Shown here in pieces: positions 12,776 to 25,790 of a stretch of 64,000 bases of DNA; positions within the stretch are counted from its first letter, which is position 1, and each line of letters opens with the position of its first letter. The notes beneath the pieces are model-generated. The model saw only the letters and a program-made list of their open reading frames with translations. It did no database searches and had not been told where the DNA came from. The DNA is from Hofstenia miamia (lineage: Eukaryota > Xenacoelomorpha > Acoela). The translations under genes and the position numbers were made by a program. Location of the stretch: assembly GCA_004352715.1 (NCBI GenBank), contig SCFE01000106.1, forward strand, positions 726,334 to 790,333, written 5' to 3'.

Positions 12776-12944
12776 CATTGTTTATTCATGATGTTTTCTT
12801 TGTTATGCTGTTTAATTAATAGAGCCTCACAGATCTTAGTGTGTGTTGCTTTCATGGCTATTTCAAAATTTTCTTTCTTTAATTCATGATAGTGATTGAA
12901 TATTTCTGTTTCAAGATGTTCGTTGAGATGTTATTTTATCCGAA
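12776..12944 (-). pseudogene. Penelope-like element A: GIY-YIG C-terminus, inverted arm
   Basis: The minus strand encodes an uninterrupted C-terminal end of a PLE endonuclease, including EIFNHYHELKKENFEIAMK and KICEALLIKQHNKENIMNKQ. The DNA is the reverse complement of 13462-13626 with modest divergence. This arm keeps a better reading frame than its partner. PLE insertions are known for partial inverted or tandem copies, which explains the structure. Confidence 0.7.
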
Positions 12945-13640
12945 GAATATTTTAAAAACACAAATACAGGTTTATATATACCATTCACTTACTATTGTCC
13001 TTTAAAATACAAGACCAATACAATAAAGGGTTTATGTGAAAGATTCATAAAGATATCATCGAATTTTCAAATATTGACAAAGAACCTTGATGTATTGTTT
13101 TCTACATTCAAAGAAAATGGCTATCCAAATAAAATGTTGAGAGAAATAACATCTAAATGTTTAAATTCAAGTTATGAAATGGATGACAACAAGAGAAAGA
13201 CAAAGTGATTATAAAGATTATGTATACTGGAAGTTACTTTACATTGAAGACAAACAATTTATTATTAAGAAAAAGATTAAAAAATCAATGCAATTTTAAT
13301 ATCATCTAAAATTAGGGTTATTTTTACATCATTAAAAACGGATAATATATTTAAGAATAAAGATAGAATCCCAGAATGTTTGGTTTCATCCATCGTTTAC
13401 AAATATACTTGTGATAGCTGTAACAAGCTGTACATTGGTGAAACTAAACGACATTTTGGTATTCGCATAAAAGAACATCTCAACGGACACCTTGAAATAG
13501 AAATATTCAATCACTATCATGATTTAAAGAAAATTTTGAAATAGCCATTAAAACAACACACCACTAAGATCTATGAGGCTCTAATAATTAACAGCATAAC
13601 AAAGAAAACATCGTGAATAAACAATGAGGTTTTACTTAGA
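12945..13640 (+). pseudogene. Penelope-like element A: linker and GIY-YIG endonuclease
   Basis: Plus-strand pieces belong to the 3' half of a Penelope-like retroelement polyprotein. The post-RT linker near 13000-13205 reads TNTIKGLCERFIKISSNF and FSTFKENGYPNKMLREI. The endonuclease near 13384-13500 reads VYKYTCDSCNKLYIGETKRH then EHLNGHLE, with the Cys pair and the YIG core followed by R, as in GIY-YIG nucleases. These domains nick DNA for target-primed reverse transcription. Stops and frameshifts lie between the pieces and the RT palm is missing, so the copy is dead and 5'-truncated. Its end folds back on 12776-12944. Confidence 0.8.
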
Positions 13641-15440
13641 ATTGTAAATGGTGCAAGCCAAGCAGCATCAGGTCTGATATATTTCATGAATTGGGGACCA
13701 GGGCCCAGCCTGGCCAACTTAAAATAGTTGCCTTCGGTATCATAACAACAGAAGGAAATTAGCAATTTTCTTCTTATAGCCCTGAATATTTAGTTCCAGT
13801 AAATCCAATTAGACAGATGGTTAACCTTAAGTTGCGCATGGAACTTTTAAATTTTTGATATTTTTGAAAAATTTTGAAGCGCCTATAATATATCTTATAA
13901 ACTAACAATGTTATCCAAAATTTGAAAGCACCACAAGATAGGGTAGTGACTCTTCACTCTACCATTAAGAAACCTATTGATTGCTCACCGCATGCCTGAA
14001 GGTATGGCTACTATGTACATAAAAAGACGCAGTTAAAGCTGGTTGTTGTTTCTATGGGCTTTTGATATCGTGATCACCTGAACATTAGAAGTAGAGAGAA
14101 TTTAATTTTTTTAAAAATTTGAATTATTAATAAAAAATAGTGAATCTTTTTAAGCAATTCATTCTCAGCAATATACTTTAGTACAAAGTTTCATTTTCGT
14201 CAATAGTTTTTTTTCATACCTCAGTATTTCCAAGTTTCATAATTGGCTTTGAAAAAATTGCTTGAGAATTTTGAAAAAAATAAGTTTGCTCTTTAGAACT
14301 ACCATAGGAAGTTGCAAAAAATTGCGTTCACGAAAAAGTAAGCAAATTAATATCTACAAATGTAAATTATTATCATATAAATTTCTGTCTTAATATTTTG
14401 TAAAACTTTGGTTGCAGTATCAATTAAAGTTAGAACCTTTGTAGCAAAATGAGAAATAGTATAACATTAACTTTGGTGATAGTAGCAAATAAACCACGAG
14501 CCTGGCAGTGATAATATGCATTAAGGTTAGCTTCAAATTTTGCATCATTAATTTTTAGTTATGTCTTCAAAATTAATTTTTTCAGCTTACCTACCACCAC
14601 TAAACAACTTGACAAAGTGTGTTTCCTAAAAAAGTCTAAAGCCTTATAACTGGAAAAAATAATTACTTAACAAGGGAAATGTACTTCATGACTTCTTTTA
14701 CAGCAATACAATTGTGAGAAAATTCCATCAAAAAGTGAATGTTTTTGCAAAGATTTTCCCAAAATGTCATGCAATTGGTCAAAGTTTCCAGGGGCCATGT
14801 TCTAGTACAATAGATGTTTTTGAGCTAAATTCAATAAATCTGTTTACCAATTCTTCAATCTCTTCATGGTTCTTATACATAATTCTATCTATACAAATGG
14901 TAAATAACACCCTCACTTACTTGAACTGATCTAGTCAAAATTACTAGTTTCATTTTGAATGTCAAGTGCTGTATATTTAGCGTTAGCTGGTCTTGTCTTG
15001 GAGATAAAAATCCTTAAAATGATTTTGGAGGGGCTCGCCAATTACAAAGCGCCGGATTCACCGATTTTCTAAGCCTTACAAAACGCCGAGTAAGTTACAC
15101 TGTATTCAAAAAACTTTTTTAAGGAATTTTCTCAACTATATGAGGATTACACATTAAAAAACATTTATTGAATAAAAAAAATTTTTTTCATAACTTTCGA
15201 AATTCAATTTTTTTGGCCATTTTCACGTGTATCCGCGTTCTGTAATCGGTCATTTATAAGCCGCCTTGTAATATTTTTTATAGGAAAAGTTTACTTATTG
15301 GAATAGATGATCTAACAAAAAGCATTTTTTCCTTTTTATGTAAAAATGAAAATGTACATGTTGTTTAACTATAACCATAGCTATATTGATTTCACATTGC
15401 AAAATCAGCATAGGTGTACATAAAATAATGTTGAATTAGC
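13641..15440. other. no gene seen
   Basis: AT-rich non-coding sequence; the 71-residue open frame at 14714-14929 (+) shows no recognisable motif. Confidence 0.45.
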
Positions 15441-15442
15441 AT

Positions 15443-15503
15443 CATGTATATGTATATGTATATGTAGATGTATATGTAAATGTAGATGTAGATGTAGATG
15501 CAA
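15443..15503. repeat. ATGTAK 6-bp minisatellite
   Basis: About ten tandem units of ATGTAT, ATGTAG or ATGTAA in a row. Confidence 0.9.
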
Positions 15504-17423
15504 AATGTCTTAATTTCGAAAATAACACATGGTTATAAAAAAGAGCTAAAACTTGAAATTGTTATAACTATTGAAAAATAAATATATTAGTAAACAAACG
15601 CCCAAGTAGAAATTCTCCACTAATGTCATTTCCGTTGGAATGTCTTTCAAATTTGTTTTGAGTTCCGTTCCAATATTTCAAAAATACAAGGTTTCAAACT
15701 ACTGTATATTCTATGAAAATTCTTAAAATAGCAAGACCGTTGGATTAAATTTTCCTTATTATAAGCAAAATTTTGTTTATTATTAGGTAGTTCCATAAAA
15801 AATTGGAAGCAAAAATGCACAATCAAAAAGCAGAGCAACTCAATTTATAGCAAAATGTATGAGATATTGCTGAGTGATTAATTTATTATTATCTAATTAC
15901 TGCCGTTTACTAAAACAACATAATTTTGTCAACCCTTTGATTTTCAAGTGATTTTCTCCCAAATTAATTATACTTTTCTTGACATATAAAATAAATAATA
16001 TTTTTTGAATTTTGGCCGGCAAACGACCAATAAAATTACCGGCCTTTCGTGGAAATATCCAAACAGCTTACAGGCCGTTAATTGATAGCTGGATCTAAAT
16101 AATTCAGTGGTTTTGGGATCAACATGAGACCTGGACTTGGCGTCCATAAATGCAGAACGGGTATCACATATCTCAGAATATTTCACACATAATTCTGCCA
16201 CAATTTGATCAAAATAGAAGCTATGCCTTGGGACCACATGTGACAATGGGAGGAGAAAATTTTATGAGACTAGGATAGGAGGGATTGAGACCAAATAAAA
16301 TGGGACTAACTGAAAACGTACTAAAAAATTTCAAAGTAATGGGAAGCAGATGATCTCTATAGTGGACCGATTTCATCATCTTAATTTACGAAATATCTCC
16401 TTCAAAATTTTAAATGTCAATTATGGCATGCATTTATCTGTTTTTTTCCCTTAAAATTACAAAGACTACATCTATCTACATGTATGCATTGATAATCTAA
16501 ATAGACATAATTTTCATTACATTGAAGAGCGTTTAATGGAAAGATTAATTAAATTATTAATGGCATAAGTGTTAACAATTGTTTAATCTTCACATAAAAT
16601 AAAAAATTGTTTTATTTGTTCATTGGGAAGACAAAATCTACACGACAAAATTTTCCGAAACATTTTTGAATAAAGGATTATATGAAAAACAATTGAAGAA
16701 ACGTAGAGATTTCAAATAGAATGGTTGATGAATTTAAAGCGTCTAGGAATGTAGGCTATTTTATTGCAGTGAAGAGGTGGATGGGGGCAGGACAAACTCC
16801 GGTCTGGTGCACAGCAGTTATTTGACAAAGACGTGCATTATAAATAGATGTAGTAAAACTATGTTTGCTCAATAAGTTTATTAGTTATTTTCATAAATTC
16901 ATAACTTCATTATTGTAGTAAAAGAATACGATAGAGTTTCTTTACTGTTGGAGATGTAGCTTAGTTTAGAAACAGATATGGACATCGGACGAAGAAACGA
17001 CCCGAAATTTCCAAACTAACTTACTATTACTATTTTCACAAATCAACCTAAACAGTGAATACCATATAATTTATTAGGAATGTGTTGAAAAATCCAATTG
17101 TCATTTTAAAATTTTACATCAGTATCATATCATATACCGGTACTCTTCTCAAACTTAGTTTTCTAATTTTAGTGAGTAAATTTTATTCTATGTTTTTAAG
17201 GTACCTAATTATGTTCCATCAAATTAAAAAATTATTGACATTTCTTGGCAAGGATCCTACAATGGGCCGAATCGGCATTGATTTAAGAGCGGAATACCAG
17301 ACCTAGGACGCGGTCAAAGTGAACATATTTTCCAACTGACTCCATGATTTTACCTTTGAATTATTAATAAAAGGAATTATGATATTTTCAAGCTTATAGT
17401 ACGTTTCATAGTTAAAATTTGAC
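15504..17423. other. no confident gene
   Basis: Mostly AT-rich. The minus frame at 15968-16246 (92 residues, containing KTTELFRSSYQLTACKLFGY) is the only open stretch with non-simple composition; I do not recognise it and saw no clear splice borders. Confidence 0.4.
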
Positions 17424-17952
17424 TTACATGACGACTTCATCGTTAAACAAATAGTCCAAAGTGCTAGATGTTATTATGAAAGAGTTTGATGAAGAATTGT
17501 GTTTCATAATATCGATAGAAGGAAAACGATCTTGGAACTCAGTGAAAAACTCATCAAAATTAATTCGGTCTTTTTCAAAAAATTCTTTTTCTTCATCAAC
17601 TGTAGGATTGCGGGCAGCCTTTGAAGATTTAGATGTAGAACGAGGCACTGTACTCCGTAGTATGGACGAAGTTGGCACACCAATGAATACATTTGGAGGT
17701 TCATCTGAATAAGAATTTTATTTCGAGTAATTCTCTGCCGATATGATTTACCCCGATGCAATCGGCAGATTCCACTATTTTTGGTATACCTGAAGTTAGC
17801 ATTAGGCAAACATTTAATCCAGTTTTGACGTTCCTTTTCATCTATGGGAAAACGGAATACAGGAATTTTTTGAACAGATTTAACTTTGTATTTTCAGAAA
17901 TCTTATAATCAGTGCGACAGCGACATCCATGCACACTACATTTTCTTCCCAT
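17424..17952 (-). pseudogene. THAP-domain protein gene, broken (THAP-1 copy)
   Basis: The minus strand starts ATG-GGA at 17952 and encodes MGRKCSVHGCRCRTDYKI, the N-terminal Cys pair of a THAP zinc finger. After a shift of frame it continues KIPVFRFPIDEKERQNWIK (the F-P and W residues of the fold), then LPNANF and GICRLH, the distal C-x2-H pair. A second shift leads to SDEPPNVFIGVPTSS, then a low-complexity linker and an acidic tail (NFDEFFTEFQDRF) ending at 17424. THAP domains are C2CH DNA-binding modules found in P-element transposases and host regulators. Two frameshifts make this a pseudogene unless a small intron or sequence error explains one. Layout matches the remnant at 56802-57353. 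Confidence 0.7.
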
Positions 17953-18024
17953 ATTGCAATCAGTGTACGTCACGCAAAATAAACATTGAAATGTTTCACT
18001 GAGACCATTATGTAAATGTTGTTT

Positions 18025-18069
18025 CACGGATTTCTATAACACAAGTAATAAGTGTTATAGAAATCCGTG
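18025..18069. repeat. perfect 18-bp hairpin upstream of THAP-1
   Basis: CACGGATTTCTATAACAC at 18025-18042 is exactly reverse-complemented at 18052-18069, with a 9-nt spacer. It lies about 75 bp 5' of the THAP-1 ATG, on the promoter side. It could be a regulatory palindrome, a transposon footprint or a small foldback. Confidence 0.85.
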
Positions 18070-21000
18070 GTTGTTTACGTGCGCATCTGGTTGGGTTTAG
18101 GCAATTCCATGCGTCACCGTTACAATTAGTCGGCCCTCGTTAAAACTGTTTTCCTTTGCTTGTCATGACCTGTCTCTCTTGTTCACTTTGGACGCGGTGA
18201 AGGCTTCGTCTTGGACCAAAGTTTTCTACCCATGTCCATCTCTGAATAGTAGAAAAATTACATTAGTTTCATCTTTGATGCAATATTCCTAATAAAATTG
18301 ACAATAAAGTTGTACAGTGTATCAGTTAAATGCTTTCAAATATGAAATTTTATTTTTTTTTCTTTACTTACGGAACAGTTTATTCCAATTTGACGTGACT
18401 TTGCTATTTAAGCTATTTTGTGGCTATAAATTATATATCCTAATATTGTGTTTACCAATCAAAGAATAGACGACATATTCAAATATACCGCCTGAAAATA
18501 TGTGCATTCAATGTTGAGGTATTAGAAAAAATTTTGCAGCTGATAAACGTTCAATTAAGGCATTAAAATTGAACAAAATCACAGTGAAATATTTATTCAA
18601 GAATCAGCAAAGTGTATGATTGGATTCCACCCTCTTTGCAGTATTAGATGACACATAACGAAGTCTAAAAACGCTACATTTATGATAGTGTTTAGAACTA
18701 CACATAACTATAATACAACCTATATAAAGAGTTTTGTCAAAAATGAAATTATTTATTTAAACAGTACTAAGATATTTACTGAAATATTGAATACCATTTA
18801 CCACAAAATTTATGTTTAAGTTGTTTTTTAATAAGTGTGTGGCATTTAGGCTAAAATCATAACCATCAAGAGAGAACGACATTTTAAGTAGGTAGATGTT
18901 AGTATTGAATAGTTTTTGCAGGGATTAACAATCAGCCTTATCATTATCAATGATTTAATTTATTTTCATAAAAAATCAGAAGTGATTTCTTCTGGTGATT
19001 ATATAAACATAAAAATACATATTTAACGGACAGGCCATGCTCGCACATAGCGGAGACCAATGCATTAATTTGATTGGTTTATATTCAAATATTTAACAGG
19101 TTCACTTTAAATATTTGCAAAGAAACTAATCAGATTGATATGTCAACCTCGTCTAGTTGAGGATGGCGGGGCCTGTCAAATATGTATTCCCTGTCATAGA
19201 AAAATATAGCAATCAAACATTTAAGTATTGGTTGAAACACATTTCCTGCAAAACACCTCATCTATAATATTTACCCCTAATAATCTATGTATCGTTAAAT
19301 TGACATTAATAATTAGAATGCATGCTTCATCTAATTTACTTGAATTATTATTGTTTTGTGAAAAAAAGTTTTCTAAAATTCACTAAAGTTTTGAATTTTG
19401 CAATAATTTGTAAATTCTTAATCACCACGTATTTGAGGAAGTGAAAGTATTGCATACTTTAAGCCAGGTGCAAAGGCAATTTTATGTAACATGAATTTAG
19501 TAGAATGGAAAAAGCCTATTCAATCGAAGGATTTTAATAGATATCATGTTTCTCAATAAATATTTAGGCAGCTAAAATAATTTTCTGTTAGATGTAAACA
19601 AACTCCAATTTGTTTCGTTTATTTAAAACTAATAAAACAAATGTTAATAATTTATTAATTCATTATTGAACTTTTATTCTTCAAAATGTTTACAATATTA
19701 ATTTTATTCTTGAAATTGTTTATATTTTCTTACCATTTATTTGCTAATTTCCTCATATAAAATTTATGTAATATTTAGTTATCATGATTTCACTAACATC
19801 CGCTTAATGTTAAATGATTGTGGGAAATCATATAGCAAAATACAAGTATTATATATTATTAGACGGATTTCACGAACAGATTTAATTAATCTTCGAATTG
19901 TGTAATTAATATTTAAACGTCTAGAGATTTGTTCAAAAATATAACTGAGTAATCTATGATCCTTATTTTAATATTCTCTAGTAGAATAAATATATTATGT
20001 AATGCTTAATCATCATTTTCAAGACTTAGAAATATTTTTTCTTAACAATATCTTAATCTAAGAAATTCAACTGGGAGCAGCGGAGTAATTTTTGTTGTTA
20101 TTTTTTAAAAATATGTATAATAAATATTTTGTAGTAATTTTGGAAATTATTATAAGCTGTTATTTACAAGCTTTATTGATTTTTTTTGCAAAAACGTTAA
20201 TTATGAAGCATGCCACAGATGCTTAACTACAATTAACATAACATAATACGATATAATATAACATATGCAATATAATATGGAAAAAATAATGCCGTATCAT
20301 ATAGTATAATATATAATATTAGGTAATTTTAAATTTCAAATCAAAGATCTTAAAGGCAATATCGTGTTTCAAATCATTTACACAAAATTCAAAGGCAAAT
20401 CGAATGATTCGCTTGAAAAGATGTTTGAATTTCTGAACTTTGTAGATCACTGATTTCTTTCCCAATAGAATTTTTAAAACAATATGTACAAGAAAGTAAA
20501 ACCTATGTTAATATTACCAAGATCCTATCTGCTTGTATTTCATATTATTAACCGTCAAGTATTAAAAATTCAATAAAAATCTCAGCATTAAGTATTTATA
20601 ATGCCTTGATCTATTCCATTAGTTACCATTTTGCTTAGTTGAGCTAGGCTACTTCAATATTTTAATTCTATAAACACTTGAGTTTACTGATATCTTAATC
20701 CTATGCCATATTCCGGTAATCATTGAATTATAACAATTGCTAGACCAAATATAAAAGAATATTTTGGCACATGCAATTAGAATTTCATTACAACTGGCAT
20801 TTCCATTGATTAATTTAGCATGATCGCAAATTCTTAACAATTTACTCCACAACTTTGCAAGTTCCGCTTTAAAAACAAGTAATACACAATGTATACATGC
20901 GAATTTATATGTACATACAGAAATCCCCCTTATTGTGATTGCATATACATATTATAGTTACTCGAACAATGTTGTAAAAACTGAAATTCCAATCAATGTG

Positions 21001-21870
21001 TTTTGATTATGTTATTTAATATAATTTATTATGGATTATTATACAATAACTGATGAATTATTTCTCATTTATGGTACTGTAACCCAATATAATGACAAAA
21101 ATGTGTTTATTCATTGGAATTGCCACACGCAACTTTAGGCCGTCATTTTTATAGTGTGGCAAAATTTTTTTTCAAATAGTTATTATTTTATAGGAGCCAG
21201 TTTTCAATCGGAGTTTAAATCAAAAAGTTTTCTTAAATGAGTTACAGTTTTAGCCAAATGCTGAGATTTTTCTAATTCTAATTTTTTTAATCAAATTTTT
21301 AATTCCTTTTTAATTAAAAAATCAAATTAAAAGTAAACAAAGTTTTTTTGTAACCAAGTGTTAATAAACAAGACAAGATTGCACAAGTCAATTTAATCAA
21401 AAATACTATTTCAGATGAAATCAATCAAAATGTGTAGCAGATTTTTTCCTTCATATAAATTCTCAAAAAATTTTATTGTTTGGTGTACTCGTTCGGTCAT
21501 GCTGATCAGATACATCATGTTGATTTAAATCCAATATATCAAAATGATCGTGGATATAATGCATTTTTCGGATAAAATTGGCGTTTTAAGACGTTTATTA
21601 TATTGTTGAAATTCATTTTCTTCACTTGAAGATCCACATGAATTTCTGTTAGAACTAAACGAAGCACTTCTATCATGTTTTTAGCTATGATTTTTTCTTC
21701 TAGTACAAGTGATTTGATAAACCTTTATTTTTCATCACCTTATAATGTGAGGGCCAACAAGAACAACTTTTTTGGAGATTTTTAATATAAATAAACTAGT
21801 AATAATTTTTATTTAAAATGCATTTTATATCACCGAAACAACTACCAATACACTTTACAACTTAAATTTT
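18070..21870. other. no gene seen
   Basis: About 3.8 kb of AT-rich sequence without recognisable coding or structured repeats. The minus frame at 20649-20852 has no motif. Confidence 0.5.
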
Positions 21871-21879
21871 AAAAATAAT

Positions 21880-22420
21880 TTAGTCTTCAAAGGTCAACTT
21901 GAATGGGTGGGTTTTCAGAGCGATGTTGAAGGCAGAGAGAGAATTGATATCACGTATTTGAGAGGGAAGGTCATTGAACAGAGAGGCTGCAGCGTGAGTG
22001 AATGATCTTTCTCCATGTGTGATCGTTTCACCTCTGTCACTTTGATGGTACGTGTCATTGCCTATGTAATACTTCGTGGTGGATAATACAACTGAACAAT
22101 GTTACTGAGGTATACGCGAGAAGCAGAGATAATACATTTGAAGGTCAATAGAAGAACTTTGTACATTTTTCTGTATTTAACAGACAACCAGTTCAATTTA
22201 TTATTAATGTGGTCCCTGCGAGAGGTGGCAGTGATTAGACTAGCAGCGCAAGTCTGTAAATTTTGGATACGCAATGTTTCCTTGTCTGGAATGTTGACGA
22301 GAAGGTTATTACAGTAATCATCTCGCGAAGTTATGAAGGTGTGAATAAGAGTTTCTGTCATTGCTGAAGAGAGATATTTGTTCACAGATCGAATATTTCT
22401 TAAATGGAAAATGAAAAAGA
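21880..22420 (-). pseudogene. CR1/L2-type LINE, C-terminal end of ORF2
   Basis: The minus strand encodes the post-RT region typical of CR1/L2-like non-LTR retrotransposons: TETLIHTFITSRDDYCNNLL, then LRIQNLQTCAASLI, RRDHINNKLNWLSVKYR and KVLLLTFKCI. A frame change is followed by SFTHAASLFNDLPSQIRD and LSAFNIALKTHPFKL, ending near 21880. These match the family's usual order (SRxDYCN, LQxxQNxAAR, HI..L.WLPVxxR, WNxLP, FK..LK). No RT core is present upstream, so it is a 5'-truncated dead copy. The exact clade needs a phylogeny. Confidence 0.8.
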
Positions 22421-22928
22421 ATTAGAAGCAATTACTCCTTCATGATTCATATATTTAACAAATTGTTTAAAATGCCAAATTTTATATGCAATGCAGAAAG
22501 AGTCATATTTTTTGCATCAAATGTAGTGCATTTATGATATAATTTTCAATAATTATACAATCTAAACAGTTTGCACACTCTTGCCCTTCATATAGTTGCT
22601 CATCAATCAAATTGACAATACGCATACGGATATTTCATGATACCTCTATATTTGAAGCAGCGCAAAATTTATAACATTTTGAGGCACAGCATATTTGCCA
22701 CTGTCCTCATTGTTCTTTGAAATGGCTTCAACGTTTTATATATTTCAGGAGTATTCGACCATACGCTACTGGTATTTAAAATCTAGTAAAATAGCCCTCA
22801 ACGATTTGACATAACCATCGATCTATCTGTAAACAACAAACATTCGTCTGCGTTGTAGGAACCAAATATGTTATCAAACCAACAATATTAGAGCAAAAGC
22901 ATAACGCGCCACTCCTTTAGAAGAACAC
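22421..22928. other. no gene seen
   Basis: AT-rich non-coding DNA between a LINE tail and an unrecognised open frame. Confidence 0.45.
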
Positions 22929-23243
22929 ATGAATTTTCTTATTCCTGTTCTAATCTACTTGTTAGTGACAGTAGATAGGTTAACATTATGGTATTTCTCA
23001 TGGGTCTATAAAAAGTCAAACAAAATAACTGTTTTATCCTATATTAATGGTGTAGCATTGTCAAGCATGTATCCCTCTGAGGAAGTCACTTCAGATTCAT
23101 CAGTGTCAATAGTATCAATTGAAGGTATAATATCACCGACACAAACATTAATTGAAAAGGATTGCTATGACGAACAGCTGAAATTGATGACACCAGACTG
23201 GGTGGTTGATACAAGCTATTTTTCTAGCGTATTTACAAGATAA
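22929..23243 (+). CDS. unrecognised open frame with a BRCT-like end
   Basis: A 104-residue frame opens with a hydrophobic stretch (LIPVLIYLLVTV) and ends DEQLKLMTPDWVVDTSYF. The PDWVVD part resembles the last helix of BRCT repeats, but that is a short, common pattern and the rest does not look like a BRCT fold. It may be an exon fragment or chance. No convincing splice sites were found. Confidence 0.2.
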   Translation: MNFLIPVLIYLLVTVDRLTLWYFSWVYKKSNKITVLSYINGVALSSMYPSEEVTSDSSVSIVSIEGIISPTQTLIEKDCYDEQLKLMTPDWVVDTSYFSSVFTR

Positions 23244-24700
23244 CACATCAGTAGCACAAAATATCATTCTGTTAAATGATCTTGAGGCCCACGCCAAACA
23301 CGTGGTATATAGCAATTTACATTTTTGATTTTTCACGTTTTACCCAATCAAGCAATGTGGATTTACAAGATTCACATGATTATCTGGAGAGCATGGTTTT
23401 CCAATATTTTGAATATGCATTATATAATCTTGGATTGCTCCGAATATAGTATCGTCTATCTCTAGTTAAATATCTGCCACATATGTAACAAAATTTATTT
23501 AAAATCGGGTCATCTAAAATAGTTATTTTAGTTAGATAATGTAGATTTATTGGTTGCTATTGCTGGATTAAAAGCAAGACGATTACAAAGAAAATATCAT
23601 GATTTGTAAAAATCTAATAACAAACTCTAATTATGCTCTAAAATCTACTTTAGACTCAACAAAAAGGACATTGAAAATAAATAACCATACACACCGTGTT
23701 ATTAACCAATGAATACAGTACCATCTTGTAACAAATTTGATCCAACTTCTTACACTTGATTGTTAGTATTTCTTGAAACTATTATGAGCATTTTAGTCTA
23801 CTTGAAATATGGTCACCTCACATTAACCCAACATAATTTAAAGTATTTTAAAGTTGTAAGACCTTTAGTCTAAGTGGGAGAGGAAAATTTTTAAGCATGA
23901 AGATACAATGACAAAGCATTTGCATCTTCTGCTCAGCACAGAATTTTAAATAAATCTGCAATTGAATGTCAATCTTTTTAAAGTATACTCGCATTTATAT
24001 GATTATTGCAAAATAATATTTTCAATTTACCAGTGTTGCGATGTTGAAATTTACAATAAAAAGCAACAAACTGCAATTGAAAATCTAAATTAAGCTTAGG
24101 CAATGCATGAGTAACTGAGATACCATTATGAAGTAAATGCTAAAAATATTTTTTTTATTTCTACGGCATTCTCTGCATTTAGTTTAGCTGGGTGGGCTAT
24201 TGCGTAATAGTCAAGAGAGTGACATTTCAGTCAAATATTTGGCCAAAGCTCGACCAAACCATATCTGGGCTAGCCCATATTTCTCTCTGATCGATACTTG
24301 GATATAATATAAAACATTTTTATACTATTACAATAAATTTACCAATCTTTAGAAATTTGTAGAGCTAACTTTGTTTGTTACATCATGTAACTTATTTCAC
24401 ATATATAGCTCATAATTTTGGTAATTTACAAATTTGTTTTACTTACATTTATTTATTAATGACCAATCCTTCATTTTTGTAGTTCTAATTATGCAAATCA
24501 TATAAACCGGTAAATTAATTCACACATTCAAATAATGAATCCTATTTTAATACGATAGATGTCGCATTTTTCTCAACATTTATTACATAGACATTGTATT
24601 TTATACGTAGAAACAACAGTGTGAATTTTATTTCGCTATGTACGATGAGCGCTGAAAATCATTAAATATGTAGAAATTTCTGGTAATACATGTACTATGG
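23244..24700. other. no gene seen
   Basis: AT-rich non-coding stretch with no repeat structure that I could define. Confidence 0.5.
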
Positions 24701-24710
24701 AATATATATA

Positions 24711-24880
24711 GAGTACCGGCCAAAAGTTTGGTAACACTTTCCAAATTAGAAAATTTTTTATTTTTCAGTAAAAAACGCAATGTAGAAACAATAAATTCCA
24801 GGAATTTTACGAAGTTTCCAGGAAATAGCATAAAACACGCTTTAGACAGGTTACTGTTCGCAAACTTTTGGCCAGTACTG
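24711..24880. mobile_element. Tc1/mariner-type MITE
   Basis: A 170-bp unit starts GAGTACCGGCCAAAAGTTTGG and ends, in reverse complement, CAGTACTGGCCAAAAGTTTGC. TA dinucleotides immediately flank both ends, the Tc1/mariner target. The TACTGGCCAAAAGTTTG terminus is characteristic of Tc1-like elements. No transposase lies inside. The right end abuts a (TA)n tract and gap. Confidence 0.8.
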
Positions 24881-24889
24881 TATATATAT

Positions 24890-25051
24890 NNNNNNNNNNN
24901 NNNNNNNNNNNNNNNNNNNNNNNNNNNNNNNNNNNNNNNNNNNNNNNNNNNNNNNNNNNNNNNNNNNNNNNNNNNNNNNNNNNNNNNNNNNNNNNNNNNN
25001 NNNNNNNNNNNNNNNNNNNNNNNNNNNNNNNNNNNNNNNNNNNNNNNNNNN
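24890..25051. other. assembly gap (162 N) in a (TA)n tract
   Basis: N run bordered by TA repeats; frames translated through it are artefacts. Confidence 0.95.
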
Positions 25052-25087
<36 letters not shown>

Positions 25088-25121
25088 ACCGGTTTCGATT
25101 TAAAATCTTTATCAAACAAAT

Positions 25122-25726
25122 TTGGAAAGAAAAATATTTACAATTAATTACACTTTATTTTACAACTTTATTGAAGCAATCAACCACCTTCATACGGTTT
25201 TAGAAAATAATGAATATCCTAACAGAATAATTAAAAGGAATGTAGATGAAATAATTTTATTAAGGGACATAAATGACAACCGAGCTAGATCAAATGAAGA
25301 AGAAAAATTTAAAGCAAGTATATTGGAAACTTCACTTCCATTCATCAATGACAAAGTTAAAGTGTTCCAATCAAGAATAAAGAAGTTAAATTTAAAATTT
25401 TAATAAATCGAGAATAACACTAATATTAACATCATTACAAACTCAAAATATTTAAAAAAACACTTGTTTACAAAAATACTTGTGAAGATTGTCAACAATC
25501 TTACATCGGAGAATCATGCAGACATTTTGCTACAAGAATTTATGAACATCTATCGAGACCATTAAACTCAGAAATTTACCAACAACAACATCAATTTAAG
25601 AAAGAAAACTGTGCAATATTCCTAAATACGAATTATCTATTAATTGCAGAGTTATTATGCATTAAGAAGGAAATCAAATCAAATTTAATGAACAATCAAA
25701 AAAATTATTATAACATATATTTTTAG
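25122..25726 (+). pseudogene. PLE-B polyprotein 3' part with GIY-YIG endonuclease
   Basis: The first piece (25122-25403) matches the region after the RT in PLEs: FIEAINHLHTVLENNEYPNR and LETSLPFINDKVKVFQSRI. After a frameshift a second frame runs to TAG at 25724-25726. It contains YKNTCEDCQQSYIGESCRH, FATRIYEHL and, further on, LLIAELLCIKKE, i.e. the Cys pair, YIG core, Arg and C-terminal acidic helix of a PLE GIY-YIG endonuclease. The endonuclease frame is intact, which argues for modest age. RT motifs are absent, and the single frame break plus missing 5' half make it a pseudogene. Confidence 0.8.
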
Positions 25727-25790
25727 TGCATGCAATATATATATCAACTTAAGTGTAGTTTATTGTAAATATTTTTCCTTCCAAATTTGT

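Noticed and set aside
22929-23243. Naming the frame as a BRCT protein
   Set aside because: Only a five- to six-residue resemblance; kept as unrecognised.
24628-25203. Open frames of 102-163 residues across the 24.9-kb gap
   Set aside because: Same artefact: IYIYIY from TA repeats plus N.
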